From: Providencia huaxiensis
Lineage (GTDB): Bacteria; Pseudomonadota; Gammaproteobacteria; Enterobacterales; Enterobacteriaceae
Direction: 5' to 3'
Length of the DNA: 64,000 bases
Assembly: GCF_002843235.3 (NCBI RefSeq)
Contig: NZ_CP031123.2
Coordinates: 1,798,001-1,862,000, forward strand
Numbering within the stretch: the first letter of the stretch is position 1; the number at the start of each line of letters is the position of its first letter. Shown piece by piece: positions 28,444 through 40,247 of the stretch. Made by a program: the position numbers and the translations under genes. Under the pieces are notes generated by a model. That model was given only the letters and a program-made list of their open reading frames with translations, was not told where the DNA came from and made no database searches.

Positions 28444-30513
28444 ATGTCCCAAGAACGTCTCTATCATGAAAAAGAGTTAAGCTGGCTGTCTTTTAACGAA
28501 CGTGTTTTACAAGAAGCAGCCGATAAGCGTAACCCTCTTATTGAACGAATGCGTTTTTTGGGAATTTATTCCAATAACCTAGACGAATTTTATAAAGTCC
28601 GCTTCGCCGACGTCAAACGCCGTATTTTAATTAATGAAGAACGGGGTTCGGCAAGCGGTGCTCGCCACTTGCTAAAGAGAATTCAGTCAAGAGTCGCCAA
28701 ACAAGAACAAGAGTTCGACATTCTCTATAATGACTTACTATTGGAAATGGCGCGTAATCAAATATTCTTGATTAACGAACGCCAAATTTCTCCACGCCAG
28801 CAGATTTGGTTACGTCAATATTTCCGGCAGAATCTGCGTCAGCATATTACGCCAATATTAATTAATCCTGATACCAATCTCGTTGAATTTCTAAAAGATG
28901 ACTACACTTATCTTGCCGTTGAAATCATCAATGGTAACCAAATTCAATATGCACTATTGGAAATTCCATCCGATAAAGTACCTCGGTTTGTTAACCTACC
29001 GCCTGAAATGCCAAAGCGTCGCAAATCAATGATTTTAATTGACAATATCCTTCGTTATACACTGGATGAAATTTTCAAAGGCTTCTTTGATTACGATAAG
29101 CTCAATGCCTATTCGATGAAAATGACGCGTGATGCAGAGTACGACATCGCAACAGAGATGGAATCGAGCTTACTTGAGATAATGTCATCCACATTAAAAC
29201 AGCGTTTAACCGCAGAGCCTGTCCGTTTTGTCTATCAACGTGATATGCCTGACGAAATGGTTGCTCTTTTACGTGAAAAACTGGGGTTATCCAGTGATGA
29301 CTCCGTGATTGCTGGTGGTCGCTATCACAATTTTAAAGATTTTATTAACTTCCCGAACGAGGGAAATAAAAACTTATTAAACAAGCCATTGCCAAGGCTG
29401 CGTCATCGTTGGTTTGATAATTTTCGTAACGGTTTCGATGCCATTCGTGAACGTGATGTGCTGTTGTATTATCCCTACTATACCTTTGAACATACTTTAG
29501 AATTATTACGCCAAGCGTCTTTTGACCCGAATGTATTGTCGATTAAAATTAATATTTACCGTGTCGCGAAAGACTCACGTATTATCGATTCTGTCATTCA
29601 TGCCGCCCATAATGGAAAAAAAGTCACGGTAGTCGTTGAGTTACAAGCACGGTTTGATGAAGCCGCCAATATTCATTGGGCTAAACGGTTAACTGAGGCG
29701 GGCGTGCATGTTATTTTTTCTGCGCCTGGGCTTAAAATCCATGCGAAATTGTTTATTATCTCACGCATGGAAGAAGGCCAAATCGTTCGCTATGCCCATA
29801 TTGGTACGGGTAATTTTAACGAAAAAACTGCTCGGCTTTATACCGATTACTCCCTACTTACTGCAAATGAGCTGATCACCAACGAAGTTCGTCGGGTATT
29901 TAGCTTTATTGAGAACCCTTACCGCCCAGTGACTTTCGATAATTTAATGGTGTCTCCACAAAATACACGGATCCGTTTAATGGCCTTAATTGACCAAGAA
30001 ATCGAGAATGCGCTCGCTGAACGGCCCAGTGGCATTACATTAAAAATCAATAATTTAGTCGACAAAGAGTTAACTGACAAACTGTATGATGCCTCCAATG
30101 CGGGTGTCAAAATTCGTTTGTTAGTCAGGGGGATGTGCTCTTTAGTGGCGGGTCAAGCTGGCTACAGTGAAAATATTCAAGTAACTAGTATTGTTGACCG
30201 CTTCCTTGAGCATGACCGTGTCTATGTTTTCACCAATGCGGGTGACGAAAAAGTCTTTATTTCCTCCGCTGACTGGATGACGCGCAATATTGACTACCGC
30301 ATTGAAGTTGCCGTTAGCTTAGTCGACCCACATTTGAAACAGCGGGTGTTGGATATTTTAGAGCTGCAATTTAGCGATACCGTAAAAGCACGTTATGTTG
30401 ACAAAGATTTAAGTAATCATTATGTTCCACGCGGAAACAAACGAAAAATCCAAGCCCAGCTTGCTGTGTATGATTATTTAAAATCAATCGAAACACCTGA
30501 TACAAGAGCTTAA
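28444..30513 (+). CDS. ppk: Polyphosphate kinase
   Basis: Reversible transfer of the ATP gamma-phosphate to inorganic polyphosphate. The 689-residue product has the N-terminal domain ([16 protein letters not shown]), the head domain, and two phospholipase-D-like catalytic domains; the autophosphorylated histidine lies in [10 protein letters not shown] and the second conserved histidine in [11 protein letters not shown]. ppx follows four bases later, so synthesis and degradation of polyphosphate share one transcript as in E. coli. Confidence 0.97.
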   Translation: MSQERLYHEKELSWLSFNERVLQEAADKRNPLIERMRFLGIYSNNLDEFYKVRFADVKRRILINEERGSASGARHLLKRIQSRVAKQEQEFDILYNDLLLEMARNQIFLINERQISPRQQIWLRQYFRQNLRQHITPILINPDTNLVEFLKDDYTYLAVEIINGNQIQYALLEIPSDKVPRFVNLPPEMPKRRKSMILIDNILRYTLDEIFKGFFDYDKLNAYSMKMTRDAEYDIATEMESSLLEIMSSTLKQRLTAEPVRFVYQRDMPDEMVALLREKLGLSSDDSVIAGGRYHNFKDFINFPNEGNKNLLNKPLPRLRHRWFDNFRNGFDAIRERDVLLYYPYYTFEHTLELLRQASFDPNVLSIKINIYRVAKDSRIIDSVIHAAHNGKKVTVVVELQARFDEAANIHWAKRLTEAGVHVIFSAPGLKIHAKLFIISRMEEGQIVRYAHIGTGNFNEKTARLYTDYSLLTANELITNEVRRVFSFIENPYRPVTFDNLMVSPQNTRIRLMALIDQEIENALAERPSGITLKINNLVDKELTDKLYDASNAGVKIRLLVRGMCSLVAGQAGYSENIQVTSIVDRFLEHDRVYVFTNAGDEKVFISSADWMTRNIDYRIEVAVSLVDPHLKQRVLDILELQFSDTVKARYVDKDLSNHYVPRGNKRKIQAQLAVYDYLKSIETPDTRA

Positions 30514-30517
30514 AAAT

Positions 30518-32047
30518 ATGCCAATAACCGACGCCTCAACACCGAGACCACAAGAAATTGCGGCTATAGATTTGGGCTCCAACAGTTTTCATATGGTCAT
30601 TGCCCGTATTGTTAACGGTGCATTGCAAGTTCTCACCCGTTTAAAAAAACGTGTTCACCTAGCGGATGGTCTGAGTGACACGAATGAATTAAGTGAAGAA
30701 GCCATGGAGCGTGGGCTTGCCTGCCTTGCGTTGTTTGCCGAACGGTTGCAAGGTTTTTCCCCTGAAAATGTGTGTATTGTTGGCACCCATTCATTACGTG
30801 TCGCAACCAATGTAAAACTGTTTTTACAACGCGCTAAAGAAATCATGCCCTATCCTATTGAAATCATTTCAGGCCAAGAAGAAGCTCGATTGATTTTTAT
30901 GGGCGTTGAACATACCCAACCCGAGAAAGGTCGCAAATTAGTACTTGATATCGGTGGCGGTTCAACTGAGTTAGTCATTGGTGAAAAGTTTGAACCGCTT
31001 TTGATTGAAAGCCGCCGAATGGGCTGTGTGAGCTTTGCTCGCACTTACTTCCCAAATGAAGAAATTAACCCTGAGTTTTTTAATCGAGCCTACCTAGGGG
31101 CTTGCTTAAAGCTAGAAAGCACCGCGATTTTATTTAAGAAACAAACTTGGGATGTGGCGATGGGCGCCTCTGGCACCATCAAAGCTGCCCATAGTGTCAT
31201 ACAAGAATTAGGCTATAAAGACGGTATTATCACCCGTGAACGCCTTATCGAAATCAAGCAAATGGCGTTGAAATATAAGTCATTTAGCGCACTAAATATA
31301 CTCGGTCTCTCTAATGAACGTAAACACGTATTTGTTCCAGGTTTAGCTATTTTACTTGCCGTATTTGATTCCTTAGAAATTAAAGAGTTACGTTTATCTG
31401 ATGGTGCATTGCGTGAAGGTGTTTTATATGAAATGGAAGGCCGCTTTCGCCACCAAGATATCCGTCAGCGTACTGCATTAAGCCTTGCTGAGCACTATAA
31501 TATCGATAGGGAGCAAGCTAAACGCGTATTAAAAACGATGGAAGAGCTCTATTTCCAGTGGGGGCAACAAAACCCTAAGCAGCTCAATCCACAATTGGAA
31601 TCCATTTTAATATGGGCGGTTATGCTTCATGAAGTCGGGTTAAGTATTAATCATAGTGGCATGCACCGCCATTCTGCTTATATATTGCAAAATACCAACT
31701 TACCGGGTTTTAACCAAGAACAGCAGTTATTACTGGCAACATTGGTACGAAACCATCGAAGGGCTATCAAGTATGACGATATCCCTAAATTTAATTTATT
31801 TAAAAGAAAACAATTTATGCCGCTTATTCAAATTTTGCGGCTAGCCATTTTGTTAAATAATCAACGCCAATCTACAACAATCCCTTCTTCGTTACGGATA
31901 GAAACGGATGATGGGCACTGGACTCTCTATTTACCATCTGAATATCTCGTGCAAAATGCATTGATGTTATTAGATTTAGAAAAGGAAAGTGGCTATTGGG
32001 AAGATGTTCCCGGTTGGTCGTTAACTATTTGTGCAGAAAATGAGTAA
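30518..32047 (+). CDS. ppx: Exopolyphosphatase
   Basis: Processive hydrolysis of terminal phosphates of polyphosphate. The 509-residue Ppx/GppA protein has the ASKHA fold: [14 protein letters not shown] (phosphate 1 loop), the catalytic glutamate in [22 protein letters not shown] (phosphate 2 loop) and a C-terminal HD-like region with [12 protein letters not shown]. It is coupled to ppk by a four-base gap. Confidence 0.96.
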   Translation: MPITDASTPRPQEIAAIDLGSNSFHMVIARIVNGALQVLTRLKKRVHLADGLSDTNELSEEAMERGLACLALFAERLQGFSPENVCIVGTHSLRVATNVKLFLQRAKEIMPYPIEIISGQEEARLIFMGVEHTQPEKGRKLVLDIGGGSTELVIGEKFEPLLIESRRMGCVSFARTYFPNEEINPEFFNRAYLGACLKLESTAILFKKQTWDVAMGASGTIKAAHSVIQELGYKDGIITRERLIEIKQMALKYKSFSALNILGLSNERKHVFVPGLAILLAVFDSLEIKELRLSDGALREGVLYEMEGRFRHQDIRQRTALSLAEHYNIDREQAKRVLKTMEELYFQWGQQNPKQLNPQLESILIWAVMLHEVGLSINHSGMHRHSAYILQNTNLPGFNQEQQLLLATLVRNHRRAIKYDDIPKFNLFKRKQFMPLIQILRLAILLNNQRQSTTIPSSLRIETDDGHWTLYLPSEYLVQNALMLLDLEKESGYWEDVPGWSLTICAENE

Positions 32048-32233
32048 TTTGCGGCCATTATTGTAGTGATTTGTTCTTATTATTCATCTTTGATGACTTG
32101 AAAATCACCGCTTATTTGACTCAACTATTTGATATATTATTTAAATAGGCGACAATAATGATAATAAATTTCGTCCGCTCGCAGGCGAATTCATAAAAAG
32201 CGCTTTTGCGCTGCTATTGCTTTAAGGATTAAA

Positions 32234-33694
32234 ATGTCACAATCTGCTTTCTCAACCGATGCGTTGCCAACAGTCAACCCGCATTCACAAAAACTGGCAC
32301 ATATTCGCCAGCAAATTCTGACGCTATTTTTAGACGACGAAGAGTTCGTCCATGCGCTTGTTGAAAATGACCAACACGTCAGTATTGATGACAAAGCAAT
32401 TAGTGAAAAAATTAGTCTTGTAAAAGAATTGCTACTTGATTTACACACTGCGGATATCGCCGATATCTTAGAAATGCTCCCTTATGATGAGCGTCTTGCG
32501 TTATGGCGTCTTGTTGATAACAACGAACGTGGTGAAGTGTTAGTTGAGGCTTCCGTTTCTGTTTGGGATAGCCTAATCAAGGATATGTCTGACAGAGAGC
32601 TATTGCGCGCAGTTGCTAGCTTACATGTCGACGAACAAGCCTATATTGCTGAGCATTTACCCCGTGACACCATGCGTCGGCTCCTTACCTACTTAGAACC
32701 TAGCCTACGTAGCCGCATTCGCGAAGTTTTACAATATGCGAAAGATAGCGTCGGCCAAATGATGGATTTTGAATTCGTCACCGTACGCCCAAATGTAACG
32801 TTAAAGACAGTTCAACGTTATTTACGCCAACGTGGCAAGGTTCCAGAAGCGACCGATAAAATTTTCGTTGTCGATAACAATAATTATCTACAAGGTGAAT
32901 TGCCACTAACCACTATTTTAACGCAATCCCCTGAAAAAATAGTCGCTGACGTTATGAAAACCGACACTGTGACCTTCTTACCGGATGAAAAAGGCGAAGA
33001 TGCAGCGAGTGCGTTCGAACGTTATGACTTAATTTCTGCGGCTGTTGTTGATAACAGCGGCCTACTAATGGGCCGCCTGACGGTTGAAGATATCGTTGAT
33101 AATATTAGTGAAGAAAACGATAACAGCATTCGTCGTATGGGGGGGTTAAGCCCTGAAGAAGACGTTTTCGCCCCTGTCGGCCAAGCCGTTAAAACCCGTT
33201 GGACATGGTTAGCCATTAACTTATGTACCGCCTTTGTCGCTTCACGTGTGATTGGCGTTTTTGAAGATACGATTTCCCAATTAGTTGCCCTTGCCACATT
33301 AATGCCTATTGTTGCAGGAATTGGCGGTAATACGGGGAACCAGACCATTACCATGATTGTTCGTGCCATTGCCCTGCACCAAATACAAAACAACAGTTTC
33401 TCTTTCTTAATGTTAAGGGAGCTTGGTGTCGCCTTTATTAATGGGGTTGTTTGGGGAGGAATAATGGGTGTGGTCACCTATTTCCTGTATGGCGATATCG
33501 CTATGGGTGCAGTCATGACATTAGCGATGATCTTAAACTTGTTAATGGCCGCGATTATGGGGGTGCTGATCCCACTCATTATGCTGAAAATGGGCAAGGA
33601 CCCTGCTATCGGTTCTAGCGTGATGATCACCGCTATCACAGATACAGGCGGTTTCTTTATTTTCCTTGGTTTAGCCACTCTTTTCCTCGTTTAA
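32234..33694 (+). CDS. mgtE: Magnesium transporter MgtE
   Basis: A 486-residue MgtE-type Mg2+ channel. The cytoplasmic N domain (about 30-150) with LHTADIADILEMLP and a tandem CBS pair (about 155-280) sense intracellular Mg2+; five membrane helices follow from about residue 310, with the pore motif PIVAGIGGNTGNQT. E. coli lacks MgtE, so this gene is one of the differences behind ppx. A small hairpin (32199-32212) lies in the leader, but I recognise no Mg2+ riboswitch. Confidence 0.94.
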   Translation: MSQSAFSTDALPTVNPHSQKLAHIRQQILTLFLDDEEFVHALVENDQHVSIDDKAISEKISLVKELLLDLHTADIADILEMLPYDERLALWRLVDNNERGEVLVEASVSVWDSLIKDMSDRELLRAVASLHVDEQAYIAEHLPRDTMRRLLTYLEPSLRSRIREVLQYAKDSVGQMMDFEFVTVRPNVTLKTVQRYLRQRGKVPEATDKIFVVDNNNYLQGELPLTTILTQSPEKIVADVMKTDTVTFLPDEKGEDAASAFERYDLISAAVVDNSGLLMGRLTVEDIVDNISEENDNSIRRMGGLSPEEDVFAPVGQAVKTRWTWLAINLCTAFVASRVIGVFEDTISQLVALATLMPIVAGIGGNTGNQTITMIVRAIALHQIQNNSFSFLMLRELGVAFINGVVWGGIMGVVTYFLYGDIAMGAVMTLAMILNLLMAAIMGVLIPLIMLKMGKDPAIGSSVMITAITDTGGFFIFLGLATLFLV

Positions 33695-33703
33695 ATTTGC
33701 TTT

Positions 33704-33735
33704 GCACGCGTCCTGTGTCCCTGCTGGGCGCGTGC
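33704..33735 (+). terminator. Possible terminator of mgtE
   Basis: A seven-base GC-rich stem (GCACGCG / CGCGTGC) encloses an 18-base loop just after mgtE. It is followed only by ATTT, so the call is tentative. Confidence 0.4.
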
Positions 33736-34279
33736 GATTTACAAAACACTCCCTCCAACAATAAAACCCAGCTAAAAAACCAAAATTCCACAAACAGCCA
33801 TTTCATTTATCTGCTAATTAAATGCTTTTATAGTTATTTAGTTTATCTTGATTAATAAAATTAATTATAATAGAAAATAATTAGGTAATATTTACTTACT
33901 ATAATTCAGTAAGAATTTATTAAATTAAATATTATTAACACTATAACTGGCTAATTTAAATATACGATATTCTGCAAAATTAATATTATTAACATCATAT
34001 AAGGTTATTTATCGTCACACCAAATCAATAACCTAACAAAAGCAAACTAACTGGAATGTTGAGCTTGTTTTTGGGGTTGAGGTTTACAGAATATAGAATT
34101 TCCTGCTATAAATATACACATGCAAAAAAGATACTGTGTATTAAACTAAGTTATACCCACCCAACGTTTTATACCTCTTATCTGCACCAATAAAAATGAT
34201 TAGCTCATTATTATGAGCCAATGCTTATTATTTTGAATTTATGCAATTTAGTATTTCAGGTAGTTAGAAGGAAACTATA
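33736..34279. other. AT-rich intergenic region, no gene seen
   Basis: About 540 bp of strongly AT-rich sequence upstream of the MHS transporter gene. No reading frame, operator or hairpin stands out except the ribosome site AAGGAAA just before 34280. Its composition resembles the 3.3-3.8 kb gap. Confidence 0.5.
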
Positions 34280-35632
34280 ATGACACCGCAAACCGCCAGC
34301 CAGCCCTCTGCGAGGCCTTTGGGCAAAGAAGACTATAAAACATTAGGCTTATCCTCTTTAGGGGGAACTCTTGAGTTTTACGACTTCGTTATCTTTGTTT
34401 TTTACGCAAAAATTATTTCCCAGCTATTTTTCCCAGGGGATAACGAATTTCTCGCACTAATGGCAACACTGGGTCTATTTGCAGCAGGTTACCTTGCCCG
34501 CCCTCTTGGTGGCATTATTATGGCTCACTTCGGGGATAAAATTGGCCGCAAGAAAATGTTTACCCTCAGTATTTTCTTAATGGCATTTCCAACATTTGTT
34601 ATTGGTTTCTTACCTACTTTTGAAACCATTGGTGCTGCCGCGCCATTATTACTGCTGTTAATGCGTATTATGCAAGGTGCCGCGATTGGTGGTGAAATGC
34701 CAGGTGCCTGGGTATTCATTGCAGAACATACACCAAAACAACGCTATGGCTTAGGGGTTGGTACACTGACTTCTGGGATCACTGGTGGTATTTTATTAGG
34801 CTCTATCGTCGCCATTATTATTGAGCGTTCTTATAGCACAACTGAAATTCATGATTTTGCATGGCGTATTCCATTTATTCTTGGTGGTATTTTTGGGTTT
34901 ATTTCTGTGTATTTACGTCGCTTTTTACAAGAAACTCCGATATTCAAAGAACTGGCAGCCAAAAAAGCCTTATCACAAGAGTTACCAGTCAAAACCGTCA
35001 TTAAATCTCATAAACAAGCTTGTATGATCACCGCTGCACTGACGTGGTCATTATCAACCGCCATCGTTGTGACCATTTTGATGACACCTGATGTTGTGTT
35101 AAAAGGGATCTATAACATTGACCGTAATATTGCATTGCAAGCCAACTGTGCAGCGACTTTAACCTTAACATTAGGCTGTATCTTCTGGGGTTGGTTAGGC
35201 GATAAAACTGGCACACGTACCTCAATGACTTTATCGTGGGGTGGATTAGCCGTAACCGCAATTTACTTCTATTCGTCATTATCCACTGATATTGCTGCAA
35301 GTACGTTGATTTTCAACTATGGTTTGATGGGCTTCTTTGTTGGTGCGATTGCAACCACACCGATTATCAGTACCCGCGCATTTCCACCTGAAATTCGCTA
35401 CTCTGGCCTGTCATTCGCTTACAATGTGGCTTATGCAATTTTTGGTGGTTTAACACCAATATTGACCGGAGCTTGGTTGCAGCAGTCTCACATGGCACCG
35501 GCTTATTATGTCGCTGGCGTCTCATTATTAGCGGTTGCTGTGGCCTTTATCCCATTATCTTGGAAGGGGTGGACAGTCAATTCTGAGCCTTCTAACGAAA
35601 AATCTGCAGTCCTAAACACTTCTAGTCTATAA
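34280..35632 (+). CDS. MFS transporter, metabolite:H+ symporter (MHS) family
   Basis: A 450-residue protein with 12 hydrophobic segments. GTLEFYDFVIFVFYA near the start, RPLGGIIMAHFGDKIGRKKMF (MFS signature between helices 2 and 3) and LRRFLQETPIF are typical of the MHS family, which includes ProP, citrate and dicarboxylate symporters. The substrate is not evident; an organic acid or betaine-like compound is plausible. Monocistronic, with a hairpin shortly after the stop codon. Confidence 0.85.
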   Translation: MTPQTASQPSARPLGKEDYKTLGLSSLGGTLEFYDFVIFVFYAKIISQLFFPGDNEFLALMATLGLFAAGYLARPLGGIIMAHFGDKIGRKKMFTLSIFLMAFPTFVIGFLPTFETIGAAAPLLLLLMRIMQGAAIGGEMPGAWVFIAEHTPKQRYGLGVGTLTSGITGGILLGSIVAIIIERSYSTTEIHDFAWRIPFILGGIFGFISVYLRRFLQETPIFKELAAKKALSQELPVKTVIKSHKQACMITAALTWSLSTAIVVTILMTPDVVLKGIYNIDRNIALQANCAATLTLTLGCIFWGWLGDKTGTRTSMTLSWGGLAVTAIYFYSSLSTDIAASTLIFNYGLMGFFVGAIATTPIISTRAFPPEIRYSGLSFAYNVAYAIFGGLTPILTGAWLQQSHMAPAYYVAGVSLLAVAVAFIPLSWKGWTVNSEPSNEKSAVLNTSSL

Positions 35633-35640
35633 AATCTATT

Positions 35641-35661
35641 GCACCCTATTTATTAGGGTGC
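35641..35661. terminator. Hairpin terminator after the MHS transporter gene
   Basis: A perfect eight-base stem GCACCCTA / TAGGGTGC with a five-base loop lies eight bases after the stop codon. The following sequence is AT-rich but has no uninterrupted T-run. Confidence 0.6.
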
Positions 35662-35880
35662 AAATCTATTTCATAAAAAAGTTAATTTCGCCTACTCCCA
35701 CCTTTACAAGCGCAGAAGCCGATAAGTACAGAAATTGACACTTATTCATATTTCCTCCATTTTTCTTTGTACCTATCACGTTAAACTACTAATATGTCTA
35801 ACTGACTCTTTTTTGTTAGTTTTTTAGTATACAGCCTGACGGATCTCATCCACTTTTTTGAGTTAAGCGAATTACCCAAA

Positions 35881-37125
35881 ATGAATAAACAAAAACAACG
35901 TAAACCTTTTATTCGCTCTGCCATTTTTATTGCCATTATTGCGGCAGCTGGCGCTTCTTGGTATTTTTATCATCAAGAAAAACAATCAGATACACAATCT
36001 ACTGATGCGGTAGCAAAACCGAATTCACAGCGAAGCGCAATGGGCCGCCCACCACGTGTTTTAGCTCCTGTGCAGTTTGCCGTGGCTGAACAAAAAGTTG
36101 TTCCTCGCTTTTTATCAGGTTTAGGCACAGTACAGGCTGCAAATGTTGTCACAGTAACCAGCCGTGTTGAAGGCCAGTTAATGCAGCTGTATTTTACCGA
36201 GGGGCAACACGTCAATAAGGGAGATTTATTAGCACAAATTGACCCTCGCCCATTTGAAGTTCAGCTATCACAAGCGGAAGGCCAATTGGCTAAAGACAAA
36301 GCAACATTAGCGAATGCACAATTAGATTTAGTTCGTTATCAAAAGCTTGCTGGTACTAAAGTGATTTCGCAACAAGAGCTAGATAACCAAAAAGCGGCGG
36401 TCTTACAGGCTCAAGGCAGTATTAAAGTCGACCAAGCAGCCGTCGACAACGCCAAACTTCAGTTAACCTACAGTAAAATTACCGCTCCAATTTCAGGGCG
36501 TGTTGGTTTAAAACAAGTGGATGTCGGAAACTTTATCTCTGCGGGAACCTCAACCCCTCTTGTTGTTATCACGCAAACTCAACCTGCAGATGTCCTTTTT
36601 GCGTTACCTGAAGGCGATATTCCCGCTATCCAACAGGCCCAATCCTCTGGTGAGAAAGTGTTGATTGAAGCTTGGGACAGAAACAATATCGCGCTAATCG
36701 CAAGTGGTGAGCTACTCAGTACTGATAACCAAATTGATGCCGCGACAGGCACGCTGAAAATAAAAGCGCGCTTTACTAATGAAGAAGAAAAACTTTTTCC
36801 AAATCAATTTGTTAACGTAAAAATGCAAGTTGAAACGCTACAAAATGCTGTGGTGATCCCAACAGCAGCACTGCAAATGGGTAATGAAGGCCATTATGTC
36901 TGGATATTAAGTGATGATAATAAAGTCAGCAAACACAATGTAACCGTGGGTATGCAAGACAGCCAACAAGTGGTTATTGAAAGCGGACTTGCTGCAAATA
37001 CCAAAGTCATCACCGATGGTGTTGATAAACTCACCGATGGCACAACGGTTGAAGTCGTTACCCCTGAAAGCATTGCCAAAAAAGAGCCTCGCAAAGGTAA
37101 ACCGAATAGCGCGGAGAAAGCGTAA
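35881..37125 (+). CDS. mdtA: Multidrug efflux RND periplasmic adaptor MdtA
   Basis: Membrane-fusion protein of the MdtABC-TolC pump. The 414-residue product has an N-terminal anchor (residues 10-28), a biotinyl-lipoyl-like half motif [31 protein letters not shown], an alpha-hairpin (about 105-170), and the barrel domain [21 protein letters not shown]. It opens the operon mdtABC-baeSR. The upstream region has TTCCTCCATTTTTC (35751-35764), which partly resembles the BaeR box; control by BaeR is expected from E. coli and Salmonella but the box is imperfect. Confidence 0.94.
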   Translation: MNKQKQRKPFIRSAIFIAIIAAAGASWYFYHQEKQSDTQSTDAVAKPNSQRSAMGRPPRVLAPVQFAVAEQKVVPRFLSGLGTVQAANVVTVTSRVEGQLMQLYFTEGQHVNKGDLLAQIDPRPFEVQLSQAEGQLAKDKATLANAQLDLVRYQKLAGTKVISQQELDNQKAAVLQAQGSIKVDQAAVDNAKLQLTYSKITAPISGRVGLKQVDVGNFISAGTSTPLVVITQTQPADVLFALPEGDIPAIQQAQSSGEKVLIEAWDRNNIALIASGELLSTDNQIDAATGTLKIKARFTNEEEKLFPNQFVNVKMQVETLQNAVVIPTAALQMGNEGHYVWILSDDNKVSKHNVTVGMQDSQQVVIESGLAANTKVITDGVDKLTDGTTVEVVTPESIAKKEPRKGKPNSAEKA

Positions 37126-40100
37126 TGCAGTCTGAAATGTTAAAAGGCGGTGGGCCTTCTCGTTTATTTATTTTGCGCCCTGTTGCTACCACATTATTCA
37201 TGGTGGCTATATTACTTGCAGGGATCATCGGCTATCGCTTCTTACCTGTTTCAGCCCTGCCCGAAGTCGATTACCCGACAATTCAAGTTGTTACCCTTTA
37301 CCCGGGAGCCAGCCCCGATGTGATGACCTCTGCGGTGACTGCGCCATTGGAAACACAGTTTGGGCAAATGTCGGGTCTTAAACAGATGTCATCGCAAAGT
37401 TCAGGGGGAGCATCAGTTATCACGTTAATGTTCCAATTAACGTTACCTCTAGAGGTTGCGGAACAAGAAGTTCAAGCTGCGATTAACTCCGCCAGTAGCT
37501 TACTGCCTTCTGATTTACCTTATCCTCCGATTTATAATAAGGTTAACCCTGCTGACCCGCCTGTTCTCACCTTAGCGGTTACCTCTGATGCAATGCCGTT
37601 AACGCAGGTACAGGATATTATTGAAACGCGAATTGCCCAGAAAATATCCCAAGTTAATGGGGTAGGCTTAGTCACCTTAGCGGGTGGCCAGCGACCTGCT
37701 GTTCGCGTGAATTTAAACCCACAAGCCATGGCAGCCAAAGGGCTGGATAGCGAAACGATCCGCCTTGCCATTAACAATGCAAACGTCAACTCCGCCAAAG
37801 GGAGCTTCGATGGCCCTACGCGGGCGGTTACACTTTCTGCTAACGACCAAATGAAGTCACTTGACGACTATCGTCAACTTATTGTGGCCTTCCAAAATGG
37901 TGCGCCAGTGCGTTTAGGTGATATCGCAACGATTGCACAAGGGGCTGAAAATGCCTATTTAGGGGCATGGGCGAATAATGAACAAGCGATTGTGATCAAT
38001 GTTCAGCGGCAGCCCGGCGCTAACGTGATTGAAACCACCGATACCATTCGTTCGCTGTTACCTGAATTAATTGAAAGTTTACCTAAATCGGTTAATGTCG
38101 ATATTTTAACTGATAGAACCAGTACCATTCGAGCGTCCGTTAATGATGTACAGTTTGAGTTAATGTTAGCTATTGCCCTCGTGGTGATGGTGATTTACTT
38201 GTTTTTACGCAATGGAATTGCCACCTTAATACCAGGCATTGCCGTACCACTGTCGCTCGTTGGTACTTTTGCTGTGATGTACTTTTGTGGTTTTTCTGTC
38301 AACAACCTCACGCTAATGGCTTTAACCATCGCCACTGGTTTTGTAGTCGATGATGCGATTGTGGTGATTGAAAATATTTCTCGCTATTTAGAAAAAGGCG
38401 ATAAACCACTGGTCGCTGCACTCAAAGGGGCAGGTGAAATCGGGTTTACCATTATCTCCCTCACCTTTTCTTTGGTTGCGGTGTTAATTCCTCTGTTATT
38501 TATGGGGGATATTGTCGGTCGGTTATTCCGCGAATTTGCCATTACCTTGGCTGTGGCTATTTTGATCTCCGCTGTCGTCTCTTTGACGTTAACCCCAATG
38601 ATGTGCGCCCGTTTATTAAAACCGGAGTCACAACATAAACATAACCGTTTTGAACTAGCGTGTGAGCGCTTTTTTGACCGTATGGTTGCTGGATACGCTA
38701 TTTGGTTAAAGCGTATTCTTAATCACCAATGGTTAACCCTTTCTGTGGCGCTTGGCACCATGGTACTGACTGTTTTGCTGTATATGTGGATCCCAAAAGG
38801 GTTTTTCCCGTTGCAAGACAGTGGAATTATTCAAGGCTCAATTGAAAGCCGTCAATCCATTTCTTTTGATGCCATGGCTCAGAAGCAGCAAGAAGTCGCG
38901 TCAAAGCTATTAGCAGATCCTGCGGTCGACAATGTCACCACCTATGTGGGGGTTGATGGGAATAACCCAACATTAAACAATGCACGCTTGCAAATTACCT
39001 TAAAGCCCCTTGATCAACGTGAAGATAGAGTGGTGGCGATTATTGATCGTCTACAACAATCCGTGGATAACATTGCAGGGGTGAATTTATATCTGCAACC
39101 CATGCAAGATCTCACCATCGATACGCAAGTTGCACGGACGCAGTATCAATTCACTTTACAAGCCGGTTCACTAGAGGAATTAACCACTTGGGTTCCACGC
39201 TTGTTAGACGCCCTAGAACAACAACCTGAACTCACTGATGTCAGTAGTGATTGGCAAAATAAAGGGCTAGTTGCTTATGTGAATGTGAACCGCGATACAG
39301 CAAGTCGTTTTGGTATCACGATGTCAGCCATTGATAACGCTTTATATAATGCATTTGGGCAGCGAATGATTTCGACTATCTATACGCAGTCAAATCAATA
39401 TCGTGTGATATTAGAACATGACACACAAACCCGTGATGGTATGGATGCACTGAATGATATCCGTCTAAAAGGGACTGATGGAGCCATTGTGCCACTGAGC
39501 ACTTTAGTGAATATTCAAGAAGGTAATGGGCCATTAGCCATTAATCACCTCGACCAATTCCCCGCTGTGACATTCTCGTTTAATGTGGCGGATGGCGCTT
39601 CGCTTGAGTCAGCCGTCAATGCCGTCAAATTGGCCGAATCACAAATTGCTATGCCAAAATCCATTACCACACAATTCCAAGGGGCGACTTTAGCCTTTGA
39701 AGCGGCATTAAGCAGCACTATTTGGTTAATTGCAGCTGCGATTGTGGCGATGTATATCGTATTGGGCATTTTATATGAAAGTTTCATTCACCCGATTACT
39801 ATTTTGTCTACCCTACCGACAGCCGGGGTTGGCGCACTACTCGCTTTAATGATGGCAGGGAAAGATCTTGATGTTATTGCGGTCATCGGCATCATCTTAT
39901 TAATTGGTATCGTGAAAAAGAATGCCATTATGATGATTGACTTTGCCCTTGCGGCAGAGCGTGAACAGGGAATGTCCCCTTATGATGCCATCTACCAAGC
40001 ATGCTTGCTGCGTTTTCGCCCAATTTTAATGACCACCATGGCGGCCTTGCTGGGTGCTTTACCATTAATGCTAAGTACCGGTGTCGGTGCAGAATTACGC

Positions 40101-40247
40101 CAACCATTAGGAATTTGTATGGTTGGCGGCTTAATTATGAGCCAAATCCTCACTTTATTTACCACACCGGTTATTTACTTATTGTTCGACCGTCTTTCTC
40201 ATTACTTTAAAGACCGTCGCCAAGCGAAGAAGGCACAGGTGTCATAA
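37125..40247 (+). CDS. mdtB: Multidrug efflux RND permease subunit MdtB
   Basis: A 1040-residue inner-membrane RND pump subunit with 12 membrane helices and two large periplasmic loops. [37 protein letters not shown] is the classic start, and [18 protein letters not shown] in helix 4 contains the proton-relay aspartates. It forms a heterotrimer with MdtC in E. coli. Start and stop codons overlap those of mdtA and mdtC by one base. Confidence 0.96.
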   Translation: MQSEMLKGGGPSRLFILRPVATTLFMVAILLAGIIGYRFLPVSALPEVDYPTIQVVTLYPGASPDVMTSAVTAPLETQFGQMSGLKQMSSQSSGGASVITLMFQLTLPLEVAEQEVQAAINSASSLLPSDLPYPPIYNKVNPADPPVLTLAVTSDAMPLTQVQDIIETRIAQKISQVNGVGLVTLAGGQRPAVRVNLNPQAMAAKGLDSETIRLAINNANVNSAKGSFDGPTRAVTLSANDQMKSLDDYRQLIVAFQNGAPVRLGDIATIAQGAENAYLGAWANNEQAIVINVQRQPGANVIETTDTIRSLLPELIESLPKSVNVDILTDRTSTIRASVNDVQFELMLAIALVVMVIYLFLRNGIATLIPGIAVPLSLVGTFAVMYFCGFSVNNLTLMALTIATGFVVDDAIVVIENISRYLEKGDKPLVAALKGAGEIGFTIISLTFSLVAVLIPLLFMGDIVGRLFREFAITLAVAILISAVVSLTLTPMMCARLLKPESQHKHNRFELACERFFDRMVAGYAIWLKRILNHQWLTLSVALGTMVLTVLLYMWIPKGFFPLQDSGIIQGSIESRQSISFDAMAQKQQEVASKLLADPAVDNVTTYVGVDGNNPTLNNARLQITLKPLDQREDRVVAIIDRLQQSVDNIAGVNLYLQPMQDLTIDTQVARTQYQFTLQAGSLEELTTWVPRLLDALEQQPELTDVSSDWQNKGLVAYVNVNRDTASRFGITMSAIDNALYNAFGQRMISTIYTQSNQYRVILEHDTQTRDGMDALNDIRLKGTDGAIVPLSTLVNIQEGNGPLAINHLDQFPAVTFSFNVADGASLESAVNAVKLAESQIAMPKSITTQFQGATLAFEAALSSTIWLIAAAIVAMYIVLGILYESFIHPITILSTLPTAGVGALLALMMAGKDLDVIAVIGIILLIGIVKKNAIMMIDFALAAEREQGMSPYDAIYQACLLRFRPILMTTMAALLGALPLMLSTGVGAELRQPLGICMVGGLIMSQILTLFTTPVIYLLFDRLSHYFKDRRQAKKAQVS

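Noticed and set aside
32199..32212. A Mg2+ riboswitch in the mgtE leader
   Set aside because: Only a five-base hairpin with a TTTT loop is visible; this does not match the M-box or mgtA leader architectures.
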